Shown here: one piece after another, positions 31,740-43,560 of the stretch
Numbering within the stretch: the first letter of the stretch is position 1
Layout of the letters: the number at the start of each line of letters is the position of its first letter
Source: Polydactylus sextarius
Taxonomy: Eukaryota > Chordata > Actinopteri > Polynemidae
Direction: 5' to 3'
Assembly (NCBI GenBank): GCA_016801845.1
Contig: CM028931.1
Coordinates: 12,967,555-13,031,554, forward strand
Length of the DNA stretch: 64,000 nt
Program-made: the position numbers and the translations under genes
The notes under the pieces: generated by a model
The model's input: only the letters and a program-made list of their open reading frames with translations
Told to the model about the DNA's origin: nothing
The model's database searches: none

Positions 31740-34160
31740 TATATTATATTATATTATATAACTCCACATAGATGGGGCAGAATGAGGAATCAGTATAATA
31801 GGACAACATATTTTTTATTTACAGCCTTTTTTTTTTTTGAATGTTTTTGTTGCAATATTAAGGGCCTTAATTGTTCTAATAAAAGAAAGTGTATTTATAA
31901 TGAAAGGGAAGTTGCACCTTAATTTCCCTCTGGGATCAATAAAGTATTCATTCATTCATATATGCACCTATCTCATATAAAAATGTTTTTTACTCAGTTG
32001 AATTAGTTTATTAGCTGAACTTTCTGACTTTGAATTGGCTTTGAAATGGATGCCATATTCGATCAAAAAAACTGGATAAATCAAGCAAAGCATTACAGCA
32101 TTTACTTTCTGATTTTAATCTTATGGATGTCTGGCAGCTGCATCATCTCACTGCTAAGGAGTATACCTTTTTTCAAATATGTATAAAACATTGACAAGGA
32201 TAGACATATTTTTATGTCTGCCTCCTTCATCTCTTTGGTTCAAAACATAGAAATAAAGCTCTAACTTTGCAAAATCAAGATTTCTGTGAACAATGTGAAC
32301 TGGAATTTTCAGAACTTTTAGAGATTAATCGTCACTGTCGATGATGCTAGATATATCATATCTCAATAAAAGGTTTCATAAGGAACTATGCCAGTTCATA
32401 TTCTTCTAGACTCAATAAAGCGCAGCGTCAAACAATTGGAGTATTAGAAGCCTCAATTTTTTACTTTACTTTTTTACTTCAATTTTTTTTACTGATCTCA
32501 ACAAATACATTACTCTAAACAAACAGCAAAGTCCTTAACCAAAACAAAAGTAGAGCTTAATTCATTGCTTATTATAATGCAGAGCTGAGTTTGTTATACA
32601 TAAAAATAGAATGAATAACTTCTTTCTTGGTAATTGTCCCAGTCGGCTCTAAATAAACAATAAATCGACAATCGACAGTCGACAATAAATTAAAAACAAA
32701 TGATCAGTTTACAAATATAGCAACCATAGCATCAGACACTGGGTCTATGATATCTGACCCTGATGTGATTTAGCAAAGATTCTCTAACTTCTATAAAGAG
32801 CTTTACACTTCAGATAACACTTCATCAGCATCAGATAAGGACAGCTATCTTCAGAAATTAAAAGTTAAGTTAGCCTCATTATCAAAAGATGAAGCTTCAA
32901 TATTAGGGGCACCGTTATCACTTGATGAACTCAAACAGTCTTTAACAAAAATGAATAAAGTTAAGTCCCCTGGAAATTATGGCATACATTAATTAGAATT
33001 AATTTCTGTAGCTACATGTTAACTCTCCACCTCCTCAGAGAAACTTTTAGGACCACCATTGTTGGAGCTGTTTAACACTGCTATTCAGAAACAATATTTT
33101 GGAAGAGATGTAAACACGACATTAATAACAATTCTTTTGAAAAATGACAAGGACCCAACTAATTGTGCTAACTATTGCCCCCTGTCTTTATTGAACGCAG
33201 AATTCAGATTATTTCAGACAGTTGCTAGTCGGTTAGAGATGTACTTGCCTAAACTGATTCATCCAGACCAAAGTGGATTTCTAAAAAAGTACCTTTAAGC
33301 AAACAGCGTTGCTTATTATGTATTCTTGATGCTTTTGATAATCTATTATCAAAAGCTTTTAAGAACCTTTCAAGATTTGAGTGAAACATTTAAACTGTCG
33401 TCAAACTTTCTCTTTTTACATCTACAATTGTGTTCTGCTTAAAGGGCAGCAGGTGTATTGATTGACAGGAAACATTCTAATTATCCAATAATTTGATTAT
33501 TTAAAAAAATATTGGGGCTAACTAAAGGACACATCTCTACAATTTATAGCAGTTTGTTGGAACTTATGCAGACCCCTTTAGTGATAACAAACGTGTGGAA
33601 TAAAGACTGCATTGAATTATCTATAGACTGGCCGAGATTTTGGAGGAATTTTGCTCATTCCTTACAAAATCTAAATAATAAATTAATCAAGCTCTTATAA
33701 TTCCTATATTGTACGTATTTCATGCCAAAGAGACGCTTCACGATTAAGTCATCACCTTCTCCAAATTGTAATCTATGTGACCTGAATCAAATAGGGACTT
33801 TCTTGCATATCATGTCCATCGGCTCAAAATTACTGGCAACAAATAGTAAAACATCTCTCTGATGCACTTGGCTCAGAGACTGACCTCTCTCCAACATGTA
33901 TGCTTTTAAATGATGATATTGGGAAAAACTTTAACCATTCACAGATGTTGCTGTGGCTATCTTCATGTACAGTAGCTAAAAAAATGTTGGTGGTTAGGTG
34001 GCAACTACTGCACTTGCATCATTATGATTTGCTATGTAATAGAGATGTTATCTCTGGTGCTCTCTGTTGCCAAGATGAATGGAGCAGGCCAGTTTGTACT
34101 TAAAACTAGGAAGGAGGCACTTGATGTAACTCAAGCTATGATTTAACTCCATTATTATTT
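31740..34160 (+). pseudogene. L1 ORF2 remnant (endonuclease and reverse transcriptase)
   Basis: The start resembles L1 ORF2: NIKGLNCSNKRK at about 31854-31890. The apurinic-type endonuclease is represented by SDFNLMDVWQLHHLTAKEYT and TLTRIDIFL (about 32105-32215). The reverse-transcriptase N-part has FYKELYTSD, LDELKQSLTKMNKVKSPG (about 32790-32980), LLELFNTAIQKQYFGRDVNT (about 33062-33120), CANYCPLSLLNAEF and LIHPDQSGFLKK (to 33293). The catalytic YxDD region is missing or unrecognisable. A C-terminal part follows (SPSPNCNLCDLNQIGTFLHI, about 33750-33810) with the usual Cys-rich motif. Many stops are present. Confidence 0.72.
31890..31965 (+). mobile_element. short LINE/SINE tail inserted in the L1
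   Basis: TTTCCCTCTGGGATCAATAA followed by AGTATTCATTCATTCAT is a typical fish LINE 3' end with its short tandem tail. It interrupts the L1 endonuclease region and is probably a heavily 5'-truncated insertion. Confidence 0.55.
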
Positions 34161-34339
34161 TGTATTCCTATGTATTTATCTGAAATATCCAGCATATCCA
34201 GCATCTTAAATATACAGCTGTTTCTCAGAAATTTCACAGCTGAGAAAGATCTGTGGGATGGGGTTGTTTAGGGTCAAGGGCTTACAAAATATGCAGGTGT
34301 TCTGTGTTATTTATTTTGTTCATTTTTATTGTTTTAGTT

Positions 34340-35560
34340 ATGACTCATGTCTGCCAATTGTACACAATAATGATATGAATTTTGGTTGGAGTTGCATATA
34401 TATATAGTGATGATGAGAGATGTGAACTCACATGGAAAGTAGAAAGGATGGCATGATGGTCCGATGTTACAGGTGAAGAGAGCAGTAACATTCCTGTGAT
34501 CACACCACTTGTTGCTGGTCATAAAACAGACTCCACCACCCTTTGACTTGCCAGACTCCTCTGTCCTGTAAAGTAGCGAGGGACTCCAGGTGTAATTGAG
34601 TGGTCTGGAACATTGGGGGTCAGCCAGGTTTTGGTGAAGCACAGGATTGTTATGGTTCTGTGTCGTGTTGTTGTTCTCTCTGTCTTTTTTCCTTCCTCTG
34701 TGTCCTCTGTGCTGTTAATTAGCTTCACCTGGGCAGGGGACTGGCAGACCTGTGGTGCAGCAGCGGCCAGTCATCATCACCTTATCTATATAAGGGTTGA
34801 GAGAACTGCAGAGTATTTCCTCACATTTGGTTTGTGCCTTCACCTGAAGAAATAGCTCCTGTGCTATAGTTTAACCCTCATATGTTTTTTTTTTCTGGTG
34901 GATTTATTCTTTGTGTCTTTTGTGTTTTTGCAGTTTGCCCCAGCATTGAGAGCTGGTCCCCTGCTGTCAGCAGTGCTTACTGTTTGGTGTTTTTCCTGGA
35001 TTCCACAGCACTTTTTGTTTTTATTTTTTGTGTTTTCCCTTTTTCCCCCTTGGGGTGTTTTCTGTTGGTTTTAGAAAATAAATTATCCTTTTGAACTCTG
35101 AATTCATCCACACGTGTATTCTGCTTATTGGGTCCAAACCCAGCACGGCCCTTAACAAGGACATTACAATCTCTAATGTCCAGCTGGAAAGTAATCCTGG
35201 CTCTAATGTCGTCCAACTTGTTCTCCAGTGACTGGACATTTGCTAGCAGGATATTGGGCAGAGGGTGTTGGGTTTCACTGCACTTCTCAGCTGGCTGCAG
35301 ACCCCCACTGTGTTTCCTGGGCCTTCTCCTTTGTTTATAGTCGCCATCTTGGTCACTGACACTCCGGAGGATCTCCACTGGCCTCTCATGATTGTACACA
35401 AAGTTCACAAGACTAAGGGGAATTTGGCTTCTGATCCTCAGAGGTGTTTCATGGTAATACTAAGTAGTAAGTCTGAGAGTATTTCTGAGTATATCTGAGA
35501 GTGAAGAACTTAGTTGTAAAAACACTAAAAGAGCACAAATGGTACAGAGCGACCCAGATG
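34340..35560 (-). pseudogene. LINE endonuclease remnant (CR1/Rex1-like), split by a solo LTR
   Basis: On the minus strand from about 35330: KHSGGLQPAEKCSE, then LPNILLANVQSLENKLDDIR and LDIRDCNVL (35260-35160). After the LTR the frame continues with LCFTKTWLTPNVPDHSI (34650-34590), SGKSKGGGVCFMTSNKWCDH (34560-34495), VTALF and FYFPCEFTSLIITIYI (34440-34380). This is the apurinic-type endonuclease of a non-LTR element (NxxSLxNK, FTETWL and GGGVC blocks). No reverse transcriptase follows, so the copy is truncated at both ends. It lies tail to tail with the preceding plus-strand L1. Confidence 0.8.
34648..35157. mobile_element. solo LTR (Ty3/Gypsy-like) inside the LINE
   Basis: A 510-bp insertion begins TGTTATGG and ends CTTAACA, so it has TG…CA ends. 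It is flanked by AGGAT (34643-34647) and AGGAC (35158-35162), a 5-bp target duplication with one mismatch. Removing it rejoins the LINE frame (CNVL-CFTKTW). A TATA-like TATCTATATAAG lies near 34781-34792 and an AATAAA signal near 35080, the expected LTR promoter and polyadenylation layout. Orientation is inferred as plus from these signals. Family is inferred from size and ends only. Confidence 0.75.
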
Positions 35561-36658
35561 GCGTCTGGCCTCACCCGCGGCATCACTCACCTAGGTAGCA
35601 ATTCTGATAGGGGCTGATTAACCAGCCACCACTGCTCTTTACTCTGCCTTTATGCACGAAGACACACCTTGACTTCGACTTTTAAAATGTGCTAATAAAT
35701 TGTGAAGACTTCACTTGTTAGTTTAGGTTTGAAAAGTTTCTGAACTCTGAGTTGTCCTCAGCGACTGCCCTTGTGGCCATCAAAAACGCCCTATTTCTTC
35801 AATATAGAACCGTGACTGTTCATTTTGTAGAGTTTCAATTTGACACTAAGCATACTATCTAGTTGGATATTATAGCACTTGCTTGTATTTCTGTCTGCCA
35901 CAGTGTTTTTTTTTCTGATGCTTTGCCTTGTGCATCAACACTTAGTAAGAATTATCTGGTGTTCACCTAAGAAAACATTGCACACACTCCTGCACTGGCC
36001 AGAGTCATGTACTGCATAATAGTCTATTATGAATATTATTCCTTGGGAAGCTGTGCTGGTCCTTCTGTAGCTGTTGACTTTCTTAGATTGTGGCTGTAGC
36101 TTTATTTGTTTTCTAGTGAAGAGGGGAGCCAGCAGCCAAGCAACCAACTGCCACAGTCCCAGCTCTTGTTGCAACACTTTGGGGACTTGAGCTGTGCCAA
36201 AACGAGAACTGCTAAAAATTAACACAGTGTATCATTTAATGTTTATGATTTAAATCATAAAAAAATTGCCCATCCTCTTTGTGTGTGTGTATGTGTGTGT
36301 GTGTGTGTGTGTCTGTCTGTCTGCGTATATTTTGTGCCATGGCAGTTAGATTTGCTGCAGCAACTACCACCCCCCCAAAAAAATGATGGAGAGGGCGTGA
36401 TACAAGGAAGAATGAGAGAAATAGAGAGATGAAATTTTACCATTTTGGACTTCCAGGACTCATTGGTTAGCTGTCGTGCTAAATACACCACAATATGATC
36501 AATACCAATATAACTTAAGCCCTTTGAGTCAGCTCACTCTTGGACAAATCCTGCTAATAAAACAGACTTTTCCTCTTCTTCCTATTTGCTATATGGTTCT
36601 TCAAATAAGGTCTTCAAATAGGAAGCTGAAAGATTGCTTCTCAATGCCTGGGTCTTAT
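35561..36658. other. no gene recognised
   Basis: Contains a GT-rich microsatellite at about 36279-36322 that grades into CTGT repeats, and no recognised element or exon. Confidence 0.5.
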
Positions 36659-36713
36659 GTTGATGATGTAGTGTATTATTTTGGTAGCATATCAATATAT
36701 TATCAATGTGCTA
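36659..36713. repeat. 55-bp direct repeat R1 (second copy at ~37300-37354)
   Basis: GTTGATGATGTAGTGTATTA and the following bases to TATCAATGTGC recur exactly at about 37301-37354. R1 is part of a set of local duplications in 36.6-38.8 kb. Confidence 0.9.
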
Positions 36714-36727
36714 TATATTATCAATCA

Positions 36728-37298
36728 GCTTTATGAAGCTTTATGGTGAGTTCAACTTCCCTGTTCAATTGTCTGGTCTACAACTTTACTGTTTATTTCC
36801 TCTCTTCTATTAACTGTGACATTTAAATTTAAAGTTCATATGGAACTTTCTTTCAGGTGAAGGATTACAAAAGAAGTGGTTATTTTCAATTCATCAAATG
36901 ACAATGCGAAAACAATATGTCAATACCAAAGGGGTACCAACAGAGATTTAACACCCTATTCTGCAGATTTGCTCAGCTTTATGGTAAGTTCAACTTCCCT
37001 GTTCAATTGTCTGGTCTAAAACTTTACTGTTTTGGGTCACTTGCAGTGCTCCCATATTGTCTGAAGCAGGCAGTTGTTTTCAGTGACAAAGCTCCAAACA
37101 GAATTACCTCCTTGCGGTTGTATGCCTCCACCAAGTGTGAATGAATATTTTCCTTTAAGTACAGACATTTGCTCACAATGATATTTAGATATCACATTCC
37201 AAGGGTTAAAGTACTTTTTGTAACATCACAATGACCTTTGGGAAAGTGGCATCCACATAAACAGTTGTCACTGTGGCACAATCATGAAGTGTTGAATG
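36728..37298 (+). repeat. local duplication unit U1 with exon-like core
   Basis: Positions about 36786-37298 match 38272-38772 closely, in the same orientation. Within the unit, 36857-36983 is bounded by CTTTCTTTCAG and GTAAGTTC, good splice acceptor and donor sequences, with a pyrimidine run and a branch-like CTATTAACTG upstream. The donor-side piece (CTTTATGGTRAGTTCAACTT onward, ~60 bp) also occurs at 36735-36790, so it is present three times. The 127-nt 'exon' has no frame clearly conserved with the second copy. It could be a duplicated non-coding exon or an unnamed repeat. Confidence 0.7.
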
Positions 37299-37354
37299 TT
37301 ATGTTGATGATGTAGTGTATTATTTTGGTAGCATATCAATATATTATCAATGTG

Positions 37355-38271
37355 CAATTACTGATATGAATAATCAATCTATGACCACTGATTGTTATAT
37401 AAAAATCTGTGTCTTACTACTAACAGTTTCAGTTTTTTGACTGCATTTAGAGTGCGTTTGACTTTGACACTGTGAGTTTCTTTTAACAACTTTAACTTTG
37501 ACTTGTTTTTTGACACATCAGTGACACATATAAATTATTAGATATAATGGTGGTGTACTCACATATGTGTTTAGCTCTGGACCAATCCTACCATGTATAA
37601 GAAAAAAATTCACACATGGCAGGTTCCATCACTTAGTGACTTTTATGAATTACATCTCTTCATGAGAATAAATCGTTGGCATCAAAGTATCATCTTAGGC
37701 TCATGCCTCTTCATTTACATGGCTGTCTACCATGAGTGTGGTGCATACACACATGCACACACACTTGAACACAAAGAGGGAGCGAGATGAGGAGACAGAA
37801 GCAGGTGGAAACAAAGCATTACCTCTGAACATTTGCATTTCTGAGAGCAGACATGTAATGCTTCAAGAAAGAAAAAAATGCCACACAGCAGCCAGAGACA
37901 TAAATTAGAAAAAAGGAGAGATAAAAAAATAGCAAAAGAAAAATAACTGAAGTGTGACAGCAGTTACAGCAAGAAGCACGCCGCTGAAGCACTGCTCAGA
38001 TATAAAATATTCTCCATGACATTGAAAATGGCAAATGCAAATTCAGTTGGGACCACTGGGTCAAGTGCTGTTTAGGCAATATAGTGCTGTCATGATGTGA
38101 AGGCAAAAAAATATCTGTACAAGCTCCTGATACAAAATGATACAAAGATATACATGCAGACTGCAGGGGGAGCCCATTTAAAATATGTTCTGTGATATCA
38201 ATTGTGATATATGGATTAGATTCATTTTGTAACAATAAATCCAAACTTTTAAACATTATTTCAATGATTCC
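37355..38271. other. no gene recognised
   Basis: Spacer between the two duplication units. No coding or transposon signal was seen. Confidence 0.5.
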
Positions 38272-38772
38272 TTATTTCCTCTCTTCTATTAACTGTGACA
38301 TTTAAATTTAAAGTTCATATTGAACTTTCTTTCAGGTAAAGGATTACAAAAGAAGTGGTTATTTTCAATTCATCAAATGACAATGCGAAAACAATATGAC
38401 AATACCAAAGGGGTACCAACAGAGATTTAACACCCTATTCTGCAGATTTGCTCAGCTTTATGGAGCTTTATGGTAAGTTCAACTTCCCTGTTCAATTGTC
38501 TGGTCTAAAACTTTACTGTTTTGGGTCACCCACAGTGCTCTCATATTGTCTGAGCAGGCAGTTGTTTTCAGTGACAAAGCTCCAAATAGAATTACCTCCT
38601 TGCGGTTGTATGCCTCCACCAAGTGTGAATAAAGTGCAGACATTTACTCACAATGATAATTAGATATCACATTCCAAGGGTTAAAGTACTTTTTGTGACA
38701 TCACAATGACCTTTGGGAAAGTGGCATCTACATAAAGAGTTGTCACTGTGGCACAATCATGAAGTGTTAAAT
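38272..38772 (+). repeat. local duplication unit U2 with exon-like core
   Basis: Second copy of the unit at 36786-37298. The exon-like core (38336-38472) has the same splice-like flanks but carries a 10-bp GAGCTTTATG duplication just before the donor. This makes it 137 nt and changes the frame relative to U1. Similarity ends after AATCATGAAGTGTT. Confidence 0.85.
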
Positions 38773-39742
38773 GGTCAAATATTGTCATTTATCCTTCAGA
38801 TACATGGACTGTTTGCATGTTGTACCAAATACCAAAACCAAGCTAAAGACATTTTAAAATAAGTCTAAATATTAGACAAGTTGATGTTAAATACTTTACA
38901 TTAATTTCATTATTTAGAAACACAACTCTATACGACTATTTGAGATTTTACCAAAAAGTTAACAAAATAATTAATTGAAACAAACCAAAACTTTGTCGAG
39001 CCTCTTGTTGCTTGATCAAATCACAATTCTTATCTGTGATTTGGGACTGACATCTGGATTAATACTAGAACGATTTAGTCTGTGACAGATGAGACCTTTT
39101 TCAGTGTGGGTGAGCAAAACACTATTGATTTCTCTTCTGCAGGTGGATTAAGAAACATGCATGCCTCTCTCAAGAGAGCGGTCTGTGTACGACTTCAGTG
39201 TAAATATGACATACTTGTGTGTATGTGATAGAATATGGAGTCAGACAGACTGAGAGATAGATTGCTAGCTAGGAGTCTGGCAGTGACATTTGGCTGTTTT
39301 CTGCCTGACATTTCTGCAGTCAAACAAACAAGATGCAATCTGTCAAGAGAAACAAAGCAGCACATAGAGATATCTCACTAGATAAAAAAATATCTATTCT
39401 AATAATTCTGTTTATACACAGAAACATCAAAATAAGTTAAAAGGCCTGTTTTGTTGAAAGATGGTCGATGGAACATTCACGTACTTACACAACAGGCAGA
39501 TCCAGTATTCTTGGTCTTTAATTCTTTATTCCTCTTTAACTTTTCAATTTGTATTATTTCTTTCCTCTCTGTCTCTCATCTTCTCATCTTGTATGTTTTT
39601 ACACTGCATTTATTGTCCTTTCCATTCACATTTCCCCCACAGTTGTGTGCATTATAATTACATTCTTGGTTTGTAAAAGCAGTCCAAGGTTTGGGTATTA
39701 TGTAAGTAGACGGAGAATTGGAACAGTTTAACAAAATCTAAG
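38773..39742. other. no gene recognised
   Basis: No recognised feature. The open frames at 39451-39731 are pyrimidine-rich and not domain-like. The last 8 bp (39735-39742, AATCTAAG) are the left target duplication of the next element. Confidence 0.5.
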
Positions 39743-40870
39743 CAGTGGTGTAGTGGAGGGTATATGCGGCTATACGGCGTATACCCACTTATTTTTCAGT
39801 CAGCATTGCATAAACTTACTTTTCAATCCCCTATGATGCACACCACCATACAGTGGTGTCTGCAAGCCAAATTGACCAATATCTGTCAAGCTTTTAGCAG
39901 AAAACAAACTTACTTACTTACGCTGCTAGTGGGTGGGCCTTTTAATCAAACGACCACGGTCATAAGCCATGTTTAGGGACATTTCAGAAACGTACTCTCA
40001 CTCACCCGTTTCTTGTACCATCTGTGTCTCCACCTCAATCACTGACGGGACGGGGGATGGGGGTGGGACGGACTTTACCGACCATCTTCTCTGCAACAGC
40101 TTCATCATGTTATTATTAATAAACTACACACTGCAGTGTGCGTGTGAGAAAGAGGGTTGAAACATAGTGCGAAAGAATTGACCATCTGTTTGTTTTTAAC
40201 GTTGGAAAAAATAAATTAATTAATTTGTAGTGGTCAGTGTTCATTCTGTAGTGACCACCACACATTGATCATTCAATGTGGAACCCTGCGATAATTTTGT
40301 GATAGTTTCAACTGTGTCGCTTTGTTCATGTCCTCGAATCTATTTATAGAAACTATCTATTGATATGTTTCTGCCGCTGGGTAATAAAAATGGTGCTGCT
40401 TTGTTGACTGCATCCAACACAAAACACAACTTACTAACAATCGCTCTCTTTCCCTCTCTCTCTCACAGGTCTGCAGGTGTAGTATACTCCAATCACTGAT
40501 CGGGTACCCTTGATGAAGACACAGACGCTACAAGAACAAGAATGAGTGGACGCTCCTGAAATGTTTCTGGTCCCTATATTGTTGGAACTTATTGGTAGAA
40601 ACATAGTCTTGTTTACCTGGTTACATTTATAGCCTGTCAATCACTGGGCAGTATTGGGTCAGTAATTTCATAATGCTTACTCCCTGAGGTCACGCAACGG
40701 AAATTATGTGACAATGTACAAATACTACTGGCCTATTTTTGGGTAAATTAAATAGAGAAGTCCTACATGTCACTGTTTACAAAACAAGCATTTATCCTTT
40801 GCTGTATGGGCTGCCTAAAAAAGGGTGTGAATTTAGAGTATACCTACTTCTCCTGCGACCACTACCACTG
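39743..40870. mobile_element. non-autonomous hAT-type element with 8-bp target duplication
   Basis: The 1128-bp element starts CAGTGGTGTAGTGG and ends GACCACTACCACTG. Seven terminal bases (CAGTGGT/ACCACTG) are exactly inverted and the match continues with gaps. AATCTAAG flanks it exactly on both sides (39735-39742 and 40871-40878), the 8-bp duplication expected of hAT. No transposase-like frame is present inside, so it would move only in trans. The intact duplication suggests a fairly recent insertion. Confidence 0.85.
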
Positions 40871-40878
40871 AATCTAAG

Positions 40879-41619
40879 TACATTTTGTCTGACTAACGTC
40901 AAAAAATGGCTGCATACAGAGGATAGATAGGAGGTCATAATCCATACAGGACACTGGCTGTGTGGAAAGCTACGAAATAATTCTCATTTCTCTCATTTCT
41001 TTTAAGTCAAGTACATAGCAAGACAGCAGCAGTGCAGATAAGCTCTAGTTTAGGCCTGTTTTTTCTCTCTTCTGTAATGCTGTCTTATTACAAACTCCCC
41101 ATCCCTGAGGAAAAGACCCCTTTCTACCTGTGATCTCCTAGTGCTGACACTATCTGCACAGTGTGTCTGCTGATGCCATGCAAAATGACAGCCCCAAGTC
41201 CTCTGTTCCACTACCAGATAACAGGGCAAGGGGCCCATAAAGCAGAAACTACCAAATCACATTCTGCTAATACCCTTAGTGATGACAGCCTCTGTCTTAG
41301 TTCAGTTGAAATCTGCTGCAGCAGAAATACTTTGCAAGTTTTCTAGAAACACAATTTAACTGAGTTTGCATTGAAATAACCAAAAAACAAAAAATCAAAT
41401 CAAAACAAAACAAAACAAAACAAAACAAAATGCCAAAGAAAGCATCAAAGGCAAAACAAGATGCAAGTGTTGTATAAGAGGTGACAGTCATATCAAAGCA
41501 GTGGCTTTTCAGTAAAACTAACTGAAGTAGTTTTACTGTAAATCTGCATCTATGGTTGAGTGCCTCAAATACCCAGAGAAGAGCCTAGAGGACAGTTGCA
41601 GATGTGTCCTGTTGCAGAG
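40879..41619. other. no gene recognised
   Basis: Contains an (AAAAC)n repeat at about 41400-41430 and nothing else recognised. Confidence 0.55.
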
Positions 41620-41860
41620 AGTCTGTTACAGTAGTTCTGGCATGTGATCAAGATGTCTACTAAATATCTCCCTATGGAGGTATTCTGAGAATGTTCAACC
41701 AGGTGGAGACTCTTTGGGGCAGACCCAACACAAGCTGGAGTGATTACTTTTTTAGCCTATGAAATTCTCAGGGTCTCTCAGGAAAAGGTGGAGAACGCAG
41801 ATGGAGAGAAGAATATCTTAGTCTTTGTTTGCTGCCATTGTGATCCAGAAAGAGTAAGCG
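41620..41860 (+). pseudogene. LINE polyprotein C-terminal remnant, copy 2
   Basis: The plus-strand frame reads HVIKMSTKYLPMEVF, then GADPTQAGVITFLAYEILRV and SQEKVENADGEKN (about 41640-41820). This is a decayed form of the C-terminal LINE segment ending in '…LAWERLGI…EELEEVAGEREVW', the same family as 14190-14760 and 56513-56900. It is 5'-truncated and contains stops. Confidence 0.55.
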
Positions 41861-43403
41861 GTCGAAACATTAGGGGTGCTGTTGACCTAAACAACTTTCA
41901 ATCTTCCTCACATATCTGTGAGCTCATAATTTTCTATTGGCATGCTGAGCCAATCAGGATAATCCTCTGCTCTTCCTGCCCAAGCCTGGTCATTGAGGTT
42001 GACCCGAGGAGGCAGTCTCACTCATCAACAACAGTATCAGCCGTCTGGTGGTGGCAGGATGACAGCAGTGGTGGGATGACTTCCAGCAATCTCATGTGGT
42101 GTGCTGCACTCTGATAACAGTGAGGCCATGTGGTGGCAGCTCCATCATACACTGCCCCTGCGCCTTTGTAAAAGTCTCTCCATTTCTACTCTGGCTCTGC
42201 CCTACAGAGGTCATTGTTCTTCAACCAATTCAATGCTTCTTGGCTGACCTAAAGTACCCTCCCTCCGATGATGAAGGGCATCAGCACTATATGGATACTG
42301 TATGACTTTCTCCCAGCACTTCCTACACTTTTCTGTTGAAAACTTTTCTGATGAACTGTCAAACACATCAATAGGTAAGGCCTCGGTTGTTTCCAAATGA
42401 ACCCCCCAATTCTGGCTTTCTTTTTTAATCAGATTAGATGAGAAGACAATGTGCAAACACATGCTTAGCCCTCATTCTAACAATGGAAATGTTGCCAATC
42501 CTTGTGGTGGCAAAGCTTACATTTTGGCAGGCAAGGTCCATCCCTGTCGGCATCAACAGGCTACATCAGTGGAGTGTGAGTATGACATATGTGTAGCATT
42601 GACTAGATGTGCCTTTGTTGGCTTACTATCTTCTTATATTCTGCTTTGCAGGAAGGATGGGTGGGGAACGGAAATGTATTTCAGACTGTCTGGTGTTATG
42701 CTCAGGTCTCTCTCCAGGTTGAGGTTCAGGATTCAGAAGAGACCAGTGGGCATGAGATTTATTGTACAGCAGGCATACAGAGCCGATGCTTTAAGATCTG
42801 TATGTGTTGGCTGTGCTGTCTCTCACCCTCTTCTCAGTAGGTGGATCAGTTAGATGTGCCAACTTCATCCCAGGTGACCTGTTGTGTAGTGTAGACTGCC
42901 TGCATACGCTATCCATGCATTTAGCTTAAACTGAGTGGGTAGGTTACAATATGCATTCAGATTTTTCAAGTCTGTCTCGACAGTATTCTTATTTTATATT
43001 ACTTATGTGAACAGTTATTAGTCACTGTAATCATTCTAAATAGGTACCTTTGACTTAGCAGTTGGGTTTAGGATTATAATTGGTGTACATGCAGCTGTCT
43101 AAGCAATTGTTTAACTCCAGGGTACATTTTTGTGCTAAATGAGAATTGAGTATTTTGTTCTCGATTTCTTACAGCGAGATGATGTTAGATTGCTATACAG
43201 CCAGTGTTGACGGGAGGGATGATGGCAGTGTCAGCTAACTCTTTTAATGCACTGTACAACTCTTTCAATGTAGTGTACTGTGAGTATTGTTTTTAAGCTA
43301 CCTCTACTGTCGAACCTTAAATTAGGAGACCATTGTATGCAAATTAGTATTAATAGTATTATTGCAGTATCTCATTATACTGAGACTCTGCAAAAACTCT
43401 GTC
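41861..43403. other. no gene recognised
   Basis: The open frames at 42449-42853 lack recognisable domains. No splice or promoter context was convincing. Confidence 0.45.
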
Positions 43404-43560
43404 TGCTGTGGCTCAGGAAGTAGAGGAGAGTTTGTCTTTTCGTCTGAAGATCAATGGTTTGATTCCTGGCTCCTATGGTTCACAAGTCTAAGACAATGAA
43501 TGATATTTTTAGACGAAAGTGTCCACCAGATAGAACGTGCTATAGCAGTGTACAATGACA
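43404..43560 (+). mobile_element. tRNA-like SINE
   Basis: GCTGTGGCTCAGGAAGTAGA carries an A-box-like element and GGTTTGATTCCTGGCTCC a B-box-like element about 45 bp downstream, the internal RNA polymerase III promoter of a tRNA-derived head. The unrelated body continues to GTGCTATAGCAGTGTACA, a decayed form of the LINE-related 'GCGCTATATAAGTACA' tail seen in fish SINEs. It is not a functional tRNA gene, because the stems do not close into a cloverleaf. Confidence 0.7.

Larger units (their letters stand above)
30955..34330 (+). mobile_element. L1 (Tx1-like) retrotransposon remnant
   Basis: A plus-strand non-LTR element with ORF1-like then ORF2-like parts in the correct order. It starts in segment B and runs about 3.4 kb. 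It is AT-rich and heavily mutated. No clear 3' tail or target duplication was found. A short LINE tail is inserted near 31890-31965. Its first ~550 bp are duplicated inside the hAT (27966-28513). Confidence 0.75.

Noticed and set aside
36857..36983. Protein-coding exon
   Set aside because: Splice-like borders are good, but every frame is short or interrupted, and the duplicate has a 10-bp insertion that changes the frame.
39845..39870. Second CAGTGGTGTC near 39850 as an alternative element end
   Set aside because: It is in direct, not inverted, orientation and lacks a matching target duplication, unlike the ends at 39743 and 40870.
42449..42853. 134-codon frame as a host exon
   Set aside because: No recognisable domain, no convincing splice sites, and an overlapping frame of similar length.
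43404..43480. Possible tRNA gene
   Set aside because: A- and B-box-like motifs are present but the acceptor and anticodon stems do not pair; it fits a SINE head.
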